This document shows, piece by piece, positions 18,769 to 26,914 of a DNA stretch of 64,000 bases. The notes under the pieces are model-generated. The model searched no databases. It was not told where the DNA came from and worked only from the letters and a program-made list of their open reading frames with translations. Made by a program: the position numbers and the translations under genes. Position 1 is the stretch's first letter. Each line of letters begins with the position of its first letter. Source of the DNA: Labilibaculum filiforme (GTDB lineage: Bacteria > Bacteroidota > Bacteroidia > Bacteroidales > Marinifilaceae); assembly GCF_002843315.1 (NCBI RefSeq), contig NZ_MVDD01000008.1, positions 1-64,000 on the forward strand, given 5' to 3'.

Positions 18769-19560
18769 ATGAACTTAAACAAATCAATAATCGGTATGGT
18801 ACATGTGCAGGCATTACCAGGAACCCCGAACAGTAAGTTTTCTATAGAGGAAATTTGTGAAATTGCAGTAAAGGAAGCCAGGCAGTATGAAGTTGCTGGT
18901 TTGGATGCCATTATTATGGAGAACATGCACGATGTTCCTTACTTAAAAGGAAGCGTTGGACCAGAAATAGTTGCAGCAATGACTGTTGTTGCCAAAGCAG
19001 TTCGCGACGCGGTAAGCTTACCTTTGGGAATACAAATCCTTGCAGGAGCCAATAAAGAAGCTCTGGCAGTTGCTAAAGCTGCAAATTTGCAATTTATTCG
19101 CGCCGAAGGTTTTGTGTTCGGACATGTTGCCGACGAAGGATATATGGATGCTTGTGCCGGAGAATTATTGCGGTATCGAAAAGCCATTGGAGCAGAAGCT
19201 ATTCTCGTTTTCACGGATATTAAAAAGAAACATAGTTCGCATGCCATTACTGGCGATGTGGATATTGATGAAACAGCGAAAGCAGCCGAATTCTTTTTAA
19301 GCGATGGCGTTATTGTAACAGGAACATCAACTGGGAAAGCGGTTTATTTACACGAATTAAAAAGCTTGAAAGATAAAGTTCATATTCCTGTATTAATTGG
19401 TTCAGGAGTAACGGCTGAGAATGTTCATGAATATTGGCCGTATGCATCGGCTTTCATTGTTGGTTCGTACTTTAAGGATAATGGGTATTGGAAGAATAAG
19501 ATCTCGGAGGAGAGTTTAAAGACATTTATGCAAACCGTGTCTCAATTCAGAAAAAAATAG
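18769..19560 (+). CDS. BtpA/SgcQ family protein
   Basis: A 263-residue TIM-barrel-like protein with the BtpA family features: GMVHVQALPGTPNS at the N-terminus, ENMHDVPYLKG near 50, GIQILAGANKEALAVA near 86, and DGVIVTGTSTGKAV near 180. The family is named after a cyanobacterial photosystem I factor but is widespread in non-phototrophs (for example SgcQ), where it is thought to be a sugar- or nucleoside-related enzyme. The substrate is unknown. It lies alone after the OmpA gene and ends at a shared terminator (19565-19594). Confidence 0.9.
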   Translation: MNLNKSIIGMVHVQALPGTPNSKFSIEEICEIAVKEARQYEVAGLDAIIMENMHDVPYLKGSVGPEIVAAMTVVAKAVRDAVSLPLGIQILAGANKEALAVAKAANLQFIRAEGFVFGHVADEGYMDACAGELLRYRKAIGAEAILVFTDIKKKHSSHAITGDVDIDETAKAAEFFLSDGVIVTGTSTGKAVYLHELKSLKDKVHIPVLIGSGVTAENVHEYWPYASAFIVGSYFKDNGYWKNKISEESLKTFMQTVSQFRKK

Positions 19561-19564
19561 TTTA

Positions 19565-19594
19565 AAAAAAAAAGCTGCCTATTGGCAGCTTTTT
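19565..19594. terminator. Bidirectional terminator between BtpA-like gene and frr
   Basis: AAAAGCTGCC (19570-19579) pairs perfectly with GGCAGCTTTT (19584-19593), loop TATT, with an A-run on the left and a T-run on the right. It serves the two convergent genes. Confidence 0.85.
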
Positions 19595-19601
19595 CGACTT
19601 A

Positions 19602-20165
19602 TTATATGGTCATAATATCTTTCTCTTTATCAGCAAATAAGTCATCAACACTTTTGCTGTATTTGTCAGTAAGCTTTTGAACTGTAGCTTCTGCATCTTT
19701 TTCAACATCTTCCGACAGACCGTCTTTAATCAATTTTTTCAACTCCAAATTGGTATCTCTTCGGGCATTTCTGATGCTTACTTTTGCATGTTCGCATTCC
19801 GCTTTGGCTTGCTTTACCAAATCACCTCTTCGTTCTTCGGTCAATGGGGGAATATGAATACGGATTAATTCTCCATTGTTATCTGGGTTAAAACCCAAAT
19901 TTGAATTCATAATCGCTTTTTCAATTTGTACAATCATTGGTTTTTCCCAAGGTTGAATAGCAATAGTTCTTGGGTCTGGCACACTTAGATTGGCAACCTG
20001 AGCCAGAGGAGTCATGTTGCCATAGTAGTCAACCATTACACCATTCAACATGCTTGGATTTGCTCTTCCAGCACGAATTTTCACTAATTCCTTTTCAAGA
20101 TGGTCAACTGCAGCTTCCATCTTTTCCTGCGTATCATCCAGATACATTTGAACTTCTTCAGTCAT
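19602..20165 (-). CDS. frr: Ribosome recycling factor
   Basis: 187 residues from the ATG at 20165. The open frame extends further upstream to 20243, but the RRF family starts close to MTEEVQMYLDDTQEKM, and 187 residues is the normal length. Family motifs are present: LVKIRAGRANPSML, PLAQVANLSVPDPRTI, and IRIHIPPLTEERRGDLV. RRF splits post-termination ribosomes together with EF-G. It is downstream of pyrH on the same strand, a common pairing. Confidence 0.97.
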   Translation of the reverse strand: MTEEVQMYLDDTQEKMEAAVDHLEKELVKIRAGRANPSMLNGVMVDYYGNMTPLAQVANLSVPDPRTIAIQPWEKPMIVQIEKAIMNSNLGFNPDNNGELIRIHIPPLTEERRGDLVKQAKAECEHAKVSIRNARRDTNLELKKLIKDGLSEDVEKDAEATVQKLTDKYSKSVDDLFADKEKDIMTI

Positions 20166-20303
20166 CGGAGAAAGATTTTTATATGTTTTTTTTTTATTGA
20201 TCAATGTATAGTGTTTACAAAAATAGCAAAAATCTATAATCAAATAAAGATAGTCCTTTTTTACTAAAACTAAAAAGTAGCAGTAGTAAAGAGGCTACGC
20301 TTG

Positions 20304-21014
20304 TTAATTGTGAACTAAGGTTCCAATATTTTCACCCTCAATTACTTGCTTTAAATTTCCTTTTGTATCCATATCAAAAACAATTATTGGTAAATTGTTT
20401 TCTTTACACATTGTTGTTGCAGTTAAATCCATAACTCTCAAGTCTTTGTGGTAAATTTCGTCGAATGTAATGGTCTCAAATTTAGTTGCAGTACTGTCTT
20501 TTTCAGGATCGGCAGTGTAGATGCCATCTACACGGGTTCCTTTCAACATTACATCAGCTTCTATTTCAATACCCCGAAGCGAAGAACCAGTATCTGTTGT
20601 AAAATATGGGTTTCCAGTTCCGGCAGAGAAGATCGTAACACAACCTTGTGAAAGGTAGTCTACAGCTTTTTGTTTTGAATAGAATTCACCAATTGGCTCC
20701 ATTCGAATGGCTGTTAATACTCTCGATTTACATTGAATAGCCTCTAAAGCAGAGTTAAGTGCTAAACTATTAATTACAGTAGCAAGCATTCCCATTGAAT
20801 CGCCTTTTACGCGGTCGAAACCTTTAGCGGCGCCACTAAGTCCGCGAAAAATATTACCCCCGCCAATTACGATTCCTACTTGAACCCCAAGATCAGCAAT
20901 TTCTTTAATCTGTTCGGCATACTCACTTAATCGTTGGGAATCAATTCCGTATTGTTGATCGCCCATTAAAGATTCGCCGCTTAATTTTAGTAGTACGCGT
21001 TTGTATTTAACCAT
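20304..21014 (-). CDS. pyrH: Uridylate kinase
   Basis: 236 residues, normal for bacterial UMP kinase (amino-acid kinase fold). It shows KRVLLKLSGESLMG at the N-terminus, GIVIGGGNIFRG near 50, FSAGTGNPYFTTDT near 132-145, and ADPEKD near 170. It phosphorylates UMP to UDP for nucleotide and cell-wall precursor synthesis and is a hexamer regulated by GTP and UTP in other bacteria. It lies between tsf and frr on the same strand, and a terminator separates it from tsf. Confidence 0.97.
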   Translation of the reverse strand: MVKYKRVLLKLSGESLMGDQQYGIDSQRLSEYAEQIKEIADLGVQVGIVIGGGNIFRGLSGAAKGFDRVKGDSMGMLATVINSLALNSALEAIQCKSRVLTAIRMEPIGEFYSKQKAVDYLSQGCVTIFSAGTGNPYFTTDTGSSLRGIEIEADVMLKGTRVDGIYTADPEKDSTATKFETITFDEIYHKDLRVMDLTATTMCKENNLPIIVFDMDTKGNLKQVIEGENIGTLVHN

Positions 21015-21065
21015 TCTTTCAGATTTTTATACCCAAAGTTGAGAAAATTCTACGATAAGATAAAA

Positions 21066-21094
21066 AAAAAGAGTTCCGGAAAGGAACTCTTTTT
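21066..21094 (-). terminator. Terminator between tsf and pyrH
   Basis: AAAAAGAGTTCC (21066-21077) pairs with GGAACTCTTTTT (21083-21094) around a 5-nt loop, a perfect 12-bp stem with T-run. It lies 20 bp beyond the tsf stop and before the pyrH start, so it uncouples the ribosomal-protein operon from pyrH-frr. Confidence 0.85.
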
Positions 21095-21113
21095 ATATGT
21101 AATAATAATTGTA

Positions 21114-21938
21114 TTAAGCATTTAATGTGAAACGCATCATTTTCGTCACAGTTAAATCTTTGTCAGCTTCAGCAAGATACTGCTTAACAGTTTGCTTGTT
21201 GTTCTTTACAAAGTCCTGATTCAATAATGTTGATTCCTTAAAGAATTTAACCAATCGGCCTTGCGCAATTTTGTCAAGCATAGCCTCAGGTTTTCCTTCA
21301 ATACGAGCTTTTTCCTTAGCGATTTCAAGTTCTTTTGCAACTACATCAGCAGCAACATCATCCTTATCAATACCCATTGGAGCCATAGCTGCAGCTTGCA
21401 TAGCTACGTCTCTAGCCATTTGGTCATCCATTGATTTGTTAAAACCAATCATGGTAGATAATTTGTTTCCTGCGTGAATATAGGCAACAGAATATTCTGC
21501 TTCCATGCTTCCATAGAAACTTAAATCGATTTTCTCACCGATAACACCGGTTTGCTCAGTAACGTGGTCTTCAATTTTTCTTCCTTCAAGCTCTAAAGCT
21601 TTCAAAGCTTCCAAATTAGCAGGCTTGTTAGCTAATGCTATATCAAGAATTTTTGTAGCGAATTCTACGAAACTATCATTCTTAGCAACGAAGTCAGTTT
21701 CACAGTTTAGAGTGATCATTACACCACTTTTTTTATCTTCAGAAACTTTTGCTAATACAACACCTTCAGTTGCTTCTCTGTCGGCACGTTTGTTAGCAAT
21801 AGCCATTCCTTTTTTACGAATAATGCTTACTGCTGCGTCAAAATCCCCTTCAGCTTCAGTAAGAGCATTTTTACAATCCATCATTCCTGCGCCAGTTGCT
21901 TTACGCAATTTGGCTACGTCTGCTGCTTTAATAGACAT
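21114..21938 (-). CDS. tsf: Elongation factor Ts
   Basis: A 274-residue guanine-nucleotide exchange factor for EF-Tu. The N-terminal UBA-like domain (VAKLRKATGAGMMDCKNAL) and the core with TDFVAKNDSFVEF near 80 are typical. It follows rpsB by 26 bp, the conserved rpsB-tsf pair, and the transcript probably ends at the terminator 21066-21094. Confidence 0.97.
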   Translation of the reverse strand: MSIKAADVAKLRKATGAGMMDCKNALTEAEGDFDAAVSIIRKKGMAIANKRADREATEGVVLAKVSEDKKSGVMITLNCETDFVAKNDSFVEFATKILDIALANKPANLEALKALELEGRKIEDHVTEQTGVIGEKIDLSFYGSMEAEYSVAYIHAGNKLSTMIGFNKSMDDQMARDVAMQAAAMAPMGIDKDDVAADVVAKELEIAKEKARIEGKPEAMLDKIAQGRLVKFFKESTLLNQDFVKNNKQTVKQYLAEADKDLTVTKMMRFTLNA

Positions 21939-21964
21939 GATATATCTAATTTTTTGTTAGTTAA

Positions 21965-22816
21965 TTATTCCTTATCATTCTTTTCTTCTTCAGTAGCTGG
22001 AGCTTCTGGAGCTGCTTCTTTTACAGGAGCTTCTTTTGCAACTGGTGCTTCTTTTACAGGAGCATCAGCTTTTTTCGCTTTTTTAGGTTTAGAAGCTTTC
22101 TTTTCAGTTGATTCAGTATCTTTTTCTACTTTTCTTTCTGATAAACCTTCTTTGATAGAAGCAGTTACGATATCAAGAATAATAGAAACAGAGCTTGAAG
22201 CATCATCATTACAAGGAACAACAAAATCAATTCCATCAGGACTTGAGTTTGTATCCACCATTGCGAAAACTGGAATACCCAAACGGTTTGCTTCTTTAAC
22301 AGCGATATATTCTTTCATTACATCAACTACAAATAGAGCTGCCGGTAATCTGGTCAGATCAGCAATACTACCTAAGTTTTTTTCCAACTTAGCTCTTTGA
22401 CGAGATACTTGTAGTCTTTCTCTTTTAGATAAGTGATTAAGAGTTCCGTCACCTTCCATTTTATCAATGGTAGACATTTTCTTAACCGCTTTTCTGATAG
22501 TAGGGAAGTTAGTTAACATTCCACCTGGCCAACGCTCAGTTACATATGGCATGTTTACTGCTGCTACTTTTTCAGATACAATTGATTTTGCTTGCTTTTT
22601 AGTAGCAACAAAAAGAATTTTTCTTCCTGATTTAGCGATTTGTTTCAATGCTGCGGCAGCATCGTCAAGCTTTACAGCTGTTTTGTGCAAGTCTATAATG
22701 TGAATTCCATTACGCTCCATAAAAATATAAGGAGCCATTTTTGGATTCCATTTTCTAGTCAAGTGACCAAAGTGGCAACCTGCTTCTAATAATTCTTCAA
22801 ATGTAGTATTTGACAT
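21965..22816 (-). CDS. rpsB: 30S ribosomal protein S2
   Basis: 283 residues. The S2 core spans about 1-225 (FEELLEAGCHFGHLTRKWNP at the start, then IDLHKTA, FVATKKQAK, WPGGMLTNF and VDTNSSPDGIDFV). The C-terminal ~50 residues are a low-complexity Ala/Pro/Lys/Glu tail with repeated KEAPV words, longer than in E. coli (241 residues). It is part of the rplM-rpsI-rpsB-tsf cluster, with 101 bp to rpsI that could host leader regulation. Confidence 0.96.
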   Translation of the reverse strand: MSNTTFEELLEAGCHFGHLTRKWNPKMAPYIFMERNGIHIIDLHKTAVKLDDAAAALKQIAKSGRKILFVATKKQAKSIVSEKVAAVNMPYVTERWPGGMLTNFPTIRKAVKKMSTIDKMEGDGTLNHLSKRERLQVSRQRAKLEKNLGSIADLTRLPAALFVVDVMKEYIAVKEANRLGIPVFAMVDTNSSPDGIDFVVPCNDDASSSVSIILDIVTASIKEGLSERKVEKDTESTEKKASKPKKAKKADAPVKEAPVAKEAPVKEAAPEAPATEEEKNDKE

Positions 22817-22917
22817 TTTTGTTTTTTTTAATCGTTTACATTCGTTTTATGGCAATTGCTAAGTAGTTCGAAAATCGAAGTCTTACCAATTTAGATACTA
22901 AACCTGCCACAAAAATT

Positions 22918-23304
22918 TTAACGCTTGCTAAATTGAAATTTCTTACGTGCTTTAGGTTGACCTGGTTTTTTACGTTCAACCTCACGAGGATCGCGAGTCA
23001 TGAAACCTGCAGTTCTTAGTGCTGATTTTGATTCTGCATCAATTTTAACAAGTGCTCTGGAGATCGCCAAACGAAGAGCTTCGGCTTGACCTGTTACTCC
23101 ACCACCATCAAGATTTACTTTGATATCATATTTTTCAGCTACCTCTAAAAGGTTTAAAGGTTGCTTTACGATATACTGTAGAGTTCCGGTAGTAAAGTAC
23201 TCTTTAAGCTCTTTTTTGTTGATGGTAATCTGACCCTTACCTTCGCTAACGTATACACGAGCAACAGCTGCTTTTCTACGTCCAATAGCATTAATCACTT
23301 CCAT
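22918..23304 (-). CDS. rpsI: 30S ribosomal protein S9
   Basis: 128 residues, full length. It shows AIGRRKAAVARVY at the N-terminus and the basic C-terminal tail KPGQPKARKKFQFSKR that reaches the ribosomal P site. It lies 6 bp downstream of rplM, the universal L13-S9 pair. Confidence 0.98.
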   Translation of the reverse strand: MEVINAIGRRKAAVARVYVSEGKGQITINKKELKEYFTTGTLQYIVKQPLNLLEVAEKYDIKVNLDGGGVTGQAEALRLAISRALVKIDAESKSALRTAGFMTRDPREVERKKPGQPKARKKFQFSKR

Positions 23305-23310
23305 ACCTAC

Positions 23311-23766
23311 TTATTTAATTGTGTTTAAATCTAATTTCTTTGGCTGTTGAGCTTCGTGTTTGTGCTCAGTTCCTACATATACATGTAAGTTTGTATAAAG
23401 AGTTCTTCCTAAACGATTTTTTGGAAGCATACCTCTAACAGCGTGCTCAATTAATCTTTCTGGGTGTTTCGCCATAATATCAGCCGGAGTATGAATTCTT
23501 TGTCCACCAGGGTGTCCTGTGTAAGAAAAATACTTTCTGTCTGTCATTTTATTTCCAGTCATGCGTATTTTCTCAGCATTGATAATAATCACGTTGTCTC
23601 CACAATCAACATGAGGAGTGTAATTCGGCTTATATTTACCTCTAATTAGCATTGCTACTTTAGAGCTAAGTCTACCTAACACCTGATCTGCTGCATCAAT
23701 AACAACCCACTCTTTAGTGGCAGTTGCTTTGTTTGCAGAAACTGTTTTGTAACTTAATGTATCCAC
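23311..23766 (-). CDS. rplM: 50S ribosomal protein L13
   Basis: 151 residues. Family motifs: WVVIDAADQVLGRLSSKVA, the GDNVIIINAEKIR segment, YFSYTGHPGG, and AVRGMLPKNRLGR. It is first in the rplM-rpsI-rpsB-tsf run; a promoter fits 23821-23852. Confidence 0.98.
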   Translation of the reverse strand: MDTLSYKTVSANKATATKEWVVIDAADQVLGRLSSKVAMLIRGKYKPNYTPHVDCGDNVIIINAEKIRMTGNKMTDRKYFSYTGHPGGQRIHTPADIMAKHPERLIEHAVRGMLPKNRLGRTLYTNLHVYVGTEHKHEAQQPKKLDLNTIK

Positions 23767-23820
23767 GTTAAAAACTTTTAATAAATAATACTTCTAATAC
23801 AATTATTCCAATTTGGCTTG

Positions 23821-23852
23821 CAAAAGTACAAGAATCCTATAAATACACCAAT
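23821..23852 (-). promoter_or_regulatory. Promoter of the rplM operon
   Basis: On the minus strand a TTG-containing -33 box (ATTGG, 23852-23848), about 19 bp, then TACTTTTG (23828-23821), an exact TAnnTTTG -7 element. Expected transcription start is about 23814, roughly 48 nt before the rplM start. Confidence 0.65.
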
Positions 23853-24122
23853 TTTTTTAACGTTTTATTGATGAAGAACTTAACCTGATGTGGATAATCG
23901 GGGTAAAGTGGAGTGATTAAGTCCGTCAATAAAACTAATTGATGTGTTTCCCAATCTTGAATCATTTACTTGCTAAGGGTAGTAGAATCAAGCTGTTGGG
24001 GTAGGGGGATCTTCCTTAATGAGCCCATCGTCACAATTTCTCTGCAAAAGTAGGAAATAAATTTATTTTTGAAGTCTCTTTTTAGGATTTTTTTGGAAAG
24101 TTCTGCAATTGGACGATTTGAT

Positions 24123-24290
24123 ATGCAGGAACTAAGGGGTTTTTATAATGGCGAAGTGAATTTTTGGGATCGAATATATGTTGGATTAAAAAAGGAATTT
24201 TTTAGTAAAAACATTGCTATTGTTCCCGCTTGGATGATAGGTGTTGTTATTTGGTTAATGCTTTTATTAACAGGTTTTGGAAAGTTTTAA
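24123..24290 (+). CDS. Possible small membrane protein
   Basis: A 55-codon frame from the ATG at 24123 (an upstream in-frame ATG at 24069 is also possible). The N-terminal half is polar (MQELRGFYNGEVNFWDRIY) and the last 20 residues form one hydrophobic helix (AWMIGVVIWLMLLLTGFG). TATTTTTG at 24064-24071 matches the -7 element; if it is used, only the 24123 start would be on the mRNA. I do not recognise a family. The remainder of 23853-24399 is otherwise empty of genes. Confidence 0.35.
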   Translation: MQELRGFYNGEVNFWDRIYVGLKKEFFSKNIAIVPAWMIGVVIWLMLLLTGFGKF

Positions 24291-24399
24291 AAGGAATTTA
24301 ATTGGCTGATTTGGTTCATGAGATTACAAGGAATTTAAATGAAGAAGTGGATTGTAATGAATCAAGGATTGTACCTTACTAAAAGGAAAAAATTTTAGT

Positions 24400-25542
24400 T
24401 TAATTCCACTTAATTGTTTTCAGAAAGAAATCGCCATTAATTTTTAAGTAAATGGAGGTAGCAAAATTTTCTACCGAGTTTACTCGGTCATAATAGACGT
24501 CTAATTTACCTCCCAAGTAAATTCCTGTTGCAACTTTATGCTCGTAATAGTAGTTTAGAGTAATTAATTCTTTTCTTGTTTCGATGTAATTTTCGCTTGC
24601 TATTACTCTTGTTTTGAATAGCTCAGATCCTCTTGAGGACGCAAATTTATATGCATTCCAATACCCTAAGTTGAGCTTAGATTTTTTAGTGTTAATGGTA
24701 AATTGAGGATAGAAAGCACGTCCTTTATCATAGGTAAATTCTTTTGCGGATGAGTTATCGGAAAAATAGTAAGCAATGACTTTTAGTCTCCACGATTTTA
24801 TTGCTGAGTTTTCAATTTCACGAACATACTCCAATCCTGAGGCGAAATTACCAATGGTTTGTACCGAACCAATAGAATTGTCAATCTCTCCACCTCGATG
24901 AGCAAACATGATTTCTACTGGAATTGCTAAAGTATTTTTAGTAGTAGTTGAATTTAGTTTCCAACGACCGGTTAGTCCAAAAGTGAATTTTTCTTGAAAA
25001 GGGTCGTTCTCAAGAATAAATTGTTCCCAGTTAATCCAAGTGTCGAATTCTAATTTGTTAGAATGATACTTCATTTGAAGGCCATTTTCTCCATTATCAG
25101 TAAAATAACGTTCTGGCTCAAACATTGGTTCTGATAAATTGTGATTATTGTCTTGGTTTAGGCTTCCAAGCATAAAGGAAATATTATTTGAAACCTTATA
25201 TGTTGCTGAAAAAATAGGCTCTGAATCGGTGAAGTTTTCACGTCCAGAATATTTTTGTAGTCTAACTCCTGCTTCAATTCTAAATTTTTCACTTGGATAG
25301 TATACCAATTTTGGTGTAGCTATATATCCAATCCAAGTTGTTCCTTTTAAATAATCTCCGTTGTACTCGTTGTTTTTTACAAAATTTAAATTTTCAAAAC
25401 GAAGAAATAGTTTACTGCTGTCGGCCTCCTGAAATTCTTTATAATGGAGGAATGGCGAGTGTACATCTTGAGCATGAATGGTATGCTTGCTATTTAATAT
25501 TACAAATGATGTTACAAATAGGAGTGTTATTATTTTTTTCAT
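24400..25542 (-). CDS. Outer-membrane beta-barrel protein, function unknown
   Basis: A 380-residue protein with a signal peptide (residues 1-24, ending HTIHA-Q). The mature sequence alternates hydrophobic and polar residues in many aromatic-rich strands (KLVYYPSEKFRIEAGVRLQ, TFGLTGRWKL, ITLNYYYEHKVATGIYLGG, SIYLKINGDFFLKTIKW) and ends close to an aromatic residue, as outer-membrane beta-barrels do. No conserved motif tells the function. It appears to be a lone gene with a 288-bp gap to the pspC gene upstream. Confidence 0.6.
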   Translation of the reverse strand: MKKIITLLFVTSFVILNSKHTIHAQDVHSPFLHYKEFQEADSSKLFLRFENLNFVKNNEYNGDYLKGTTWIGYIATPKLVYYPSEKFRIEAGVRLQKYSGRENFTDSEPIFSATYKVSNNISFMLGSLNQDNNHNLSEPMFEPERYFTDNGENGLQMKYHSNKLEFDTWINWEQFILENDPFQEKFTFGLTGRWKLNSTTTKNTLAIPVEIMFAHRGGEIDNSIGSVQTIGNFASGLEYVREIENSAIKSWRLKVIAYYFSDNSSAKEFTYDKGRAFYPQFTINTKKSKLNLGYWNAYKFASSRGSELFKTRVIASENYIETRKELITLNYYYEHKVATGIYLGGKLDVYYDRVNSVENFATSIYLKINGDFFLKTIKWN

Positions 25543-25689
25543 GTCTTTTTTTTAAGGGCAAGCAATTTACAATTATATTAAGGAATATCTTTAATAAAAA
25601 AATGGGATTTTATTTTCGAAACTCATTTTGTTGTAAATGAATATTTTAATAAAATTCGACAGTTTTTTTTAATATTTAGATCAAAAAAT

Positions 25690-25715
25690 GGGTTTTTCGT
25701 TTTACAGAAAAACCC
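25690..25715 (-). terminator. Terminator of the small pspC gene
   Basis: GGGTTTTTC (25690-25698) pairs with GAAAAACCC (25707-25715) around an 8-nt loop. Read on the minus strand it is followed by ATTTTTTG. Confidence 0.7.
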
Positions 25716-25830
25716 TTAATTTATCCTAATGCTTTGCTGGTGTTAGACAGAAAAGATTAAAATCTTTTAGTATCAAATTTAGCATGAAAATTGCTTTCTA
25801 ATAATCCTATAGTGTTTAATGGGGTGTAAT

Positions 25831-26028
25831 TTATGCCGTTTTATAGCTTGAATCGGGTAATACCAATGCTAATATAAAATAAACAAGAAGCATTAATGGG
25901 TTAAATAAAGTGAGAATTAACCATGCAACTCGAATTATTATTGGATCGAGCTCAGGGTTTATATATTGTGAAATGCCTCCACAAACTCCGGCAATCTTTT
26001 TTTCCTTCGATCTTATTAAGCGTTTCAT
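25831..26028 (-). CDS. Small PspC domain protein
   Basis: A 65-residue protein that is almost entirely a PspC domain: a basic start MKRLIRSKEKKIAGVCGGIS, then YINPELDPIIIRVAW and a TM helix (LILTLFNPLMLLVYFILALVL). PspC domains sense or respond to envelope stress in other bacteria. Its first eight bases (ATGAAACG) are also the end of a leader unit that is repeated twice more upstream (26021-26297). It probably belongs functionally with the large PspC protein at 26915. Confidence 0.9.
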   Translation of the reverse strand: MKRLIRSKEKKIAGVCGGISQYINPELDPIIIRVAWLILTLFNPLMLLVYFILALVLPDSSYKTA

Positions 26029-26297
26029 ATGATTATTATTTGATTTTTAGTTGCCATATGGAACTTACCATGTTGGGATAATCATTTCCCTGTGTGTTAA
26101 AATTGCTTTGACATGGACGTTTCATATGATTATAATTTAAAGTTTTTGCCATATGGAACTTACCATATAATCATCTCCCTGTGTGTGGAAAGCTTTATGC
26201 ATGGACGTTTCATATTCGTATTTTTTAGTTCTATTTTCCTTTGGGAACCTATCCTATCATCATCTTTCTGTGTACAGAAAACGTTAAATATGGTGGT
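26021..26297 (-). repeat. Triplicated leader of the small pspC gene
   Basis: Three direct repeats: unit A 26021-26117 (97 bp), unit B 26118-26205 (88 bp), unit C 26206 to about 26297 (more diverged). In gene orientation every unit has ACACA, then GATGATTAT-like, then in A and B GGTAAGTTCCATATGG, and ends with ATGAAACG, the first codons of pspC. Units B and C therefore end in extra start codons. From B (26125) a 29-codon mini-ORF MKRPCQSNFNTQ... ends at 26036; from C (26213) a 17-codon one begins MKRPCIKLST. In unit B ATATGG and CCATAT can form a small hairpin. The region is probably a tandem duplication of the gene's 5' end. Confidence 0.8.
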
Positions 26298-26320
26298 TTG
26301 CTATTGCTAACTGATATAAA

Positions 26321-26827
26321 TTAGTCTTCTTGTTCTTCGTCTTCATCGTCAAAAGTAAAGTGCGATAGGGTTTTTAATTCGTCAACATGAAAATCGCCAA
26401 AAAAGGAAACCAATGAGGTTCTGTTTTCATTATAATGAAGAACATGAAATTCGCTGATTTTTTTTCCGTTTCCTTTTGCGAAGAAATGAACATCTTCTGA
26501 GTTTTTATTCTTACTGTCGGTTAGTACTTCCTTGTAAGCTTCTCCTTTCGAAAGTTGTGAGGATACAAGTTTCTTGAATTTAGTTTCATCTCCGGTTACA
26601 TGTTTAAAAGTCAGGAACTTAATATTCTTGCAGTCGCCGGTAATATTTTTCTCCAATTCGTCTTCATCAACATTAAAATCGAGGTTTTTTAGGAAACTAC
26701 CTGCAAAACTAAAGCTGTTAAAGCCGTCGAGCTTAGAATATTTAGCATGTATTTTCTCGCCTTTTGTTTGTGCTTGCATCAGTATTGGAAATGCTATTGC
26801 GACTATTATAACTATTAATTTTTTCAT
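26321..26827 (-). CDS. DUF4252 domain secreted protein
   Basis: 168 residues with a signal peptide (residues 1-19, ending LMQA-Q). The body fits DUF4252 (FSFAGSFLKNLDFN, FLTFKHV, then a long helix-strand part) and ends in an acidic tail (DDEDEEQED). DUF4252 proteins are exported, of unknown function, and common in Bacteroidota, often near PspC or sigma-factor genes. It is 88 bp downstream of the large PspC gene and is probably the last gene of the padR-pspC operon. Confidence 0.85.
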   Translation of the reverse strand: MKKLIVIIVAIAFPILMQAQTKGEKIHAKYSKLDGFNSFSFAGSFLKNLDFNVDEDELEKNITGDCKNIKFLTFKHVTGDETKFKKLVSSQLSKGEAYKEVLTDSKNKNSEDVHFFAKGNGKKISEFHVLHYNENRTSLVSFFGDFHVDELKTLSHFTFDDEDEEQED

Positions 26828-26914
26828 GGTTTTTTATTTTTGGTTTGTCATGGTTTACACCGGTAAAGTGTGTATTGAAAAAGGAACCGGTGTAAATCAT
26901 GAGCTTATTTGTTC

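Noticed and set aside
19602-20243. Longest frame for frr starting at 20243
   Set aside because: The extra 26 residues have no RRF similarity; the start at 20165 gives the normal length.
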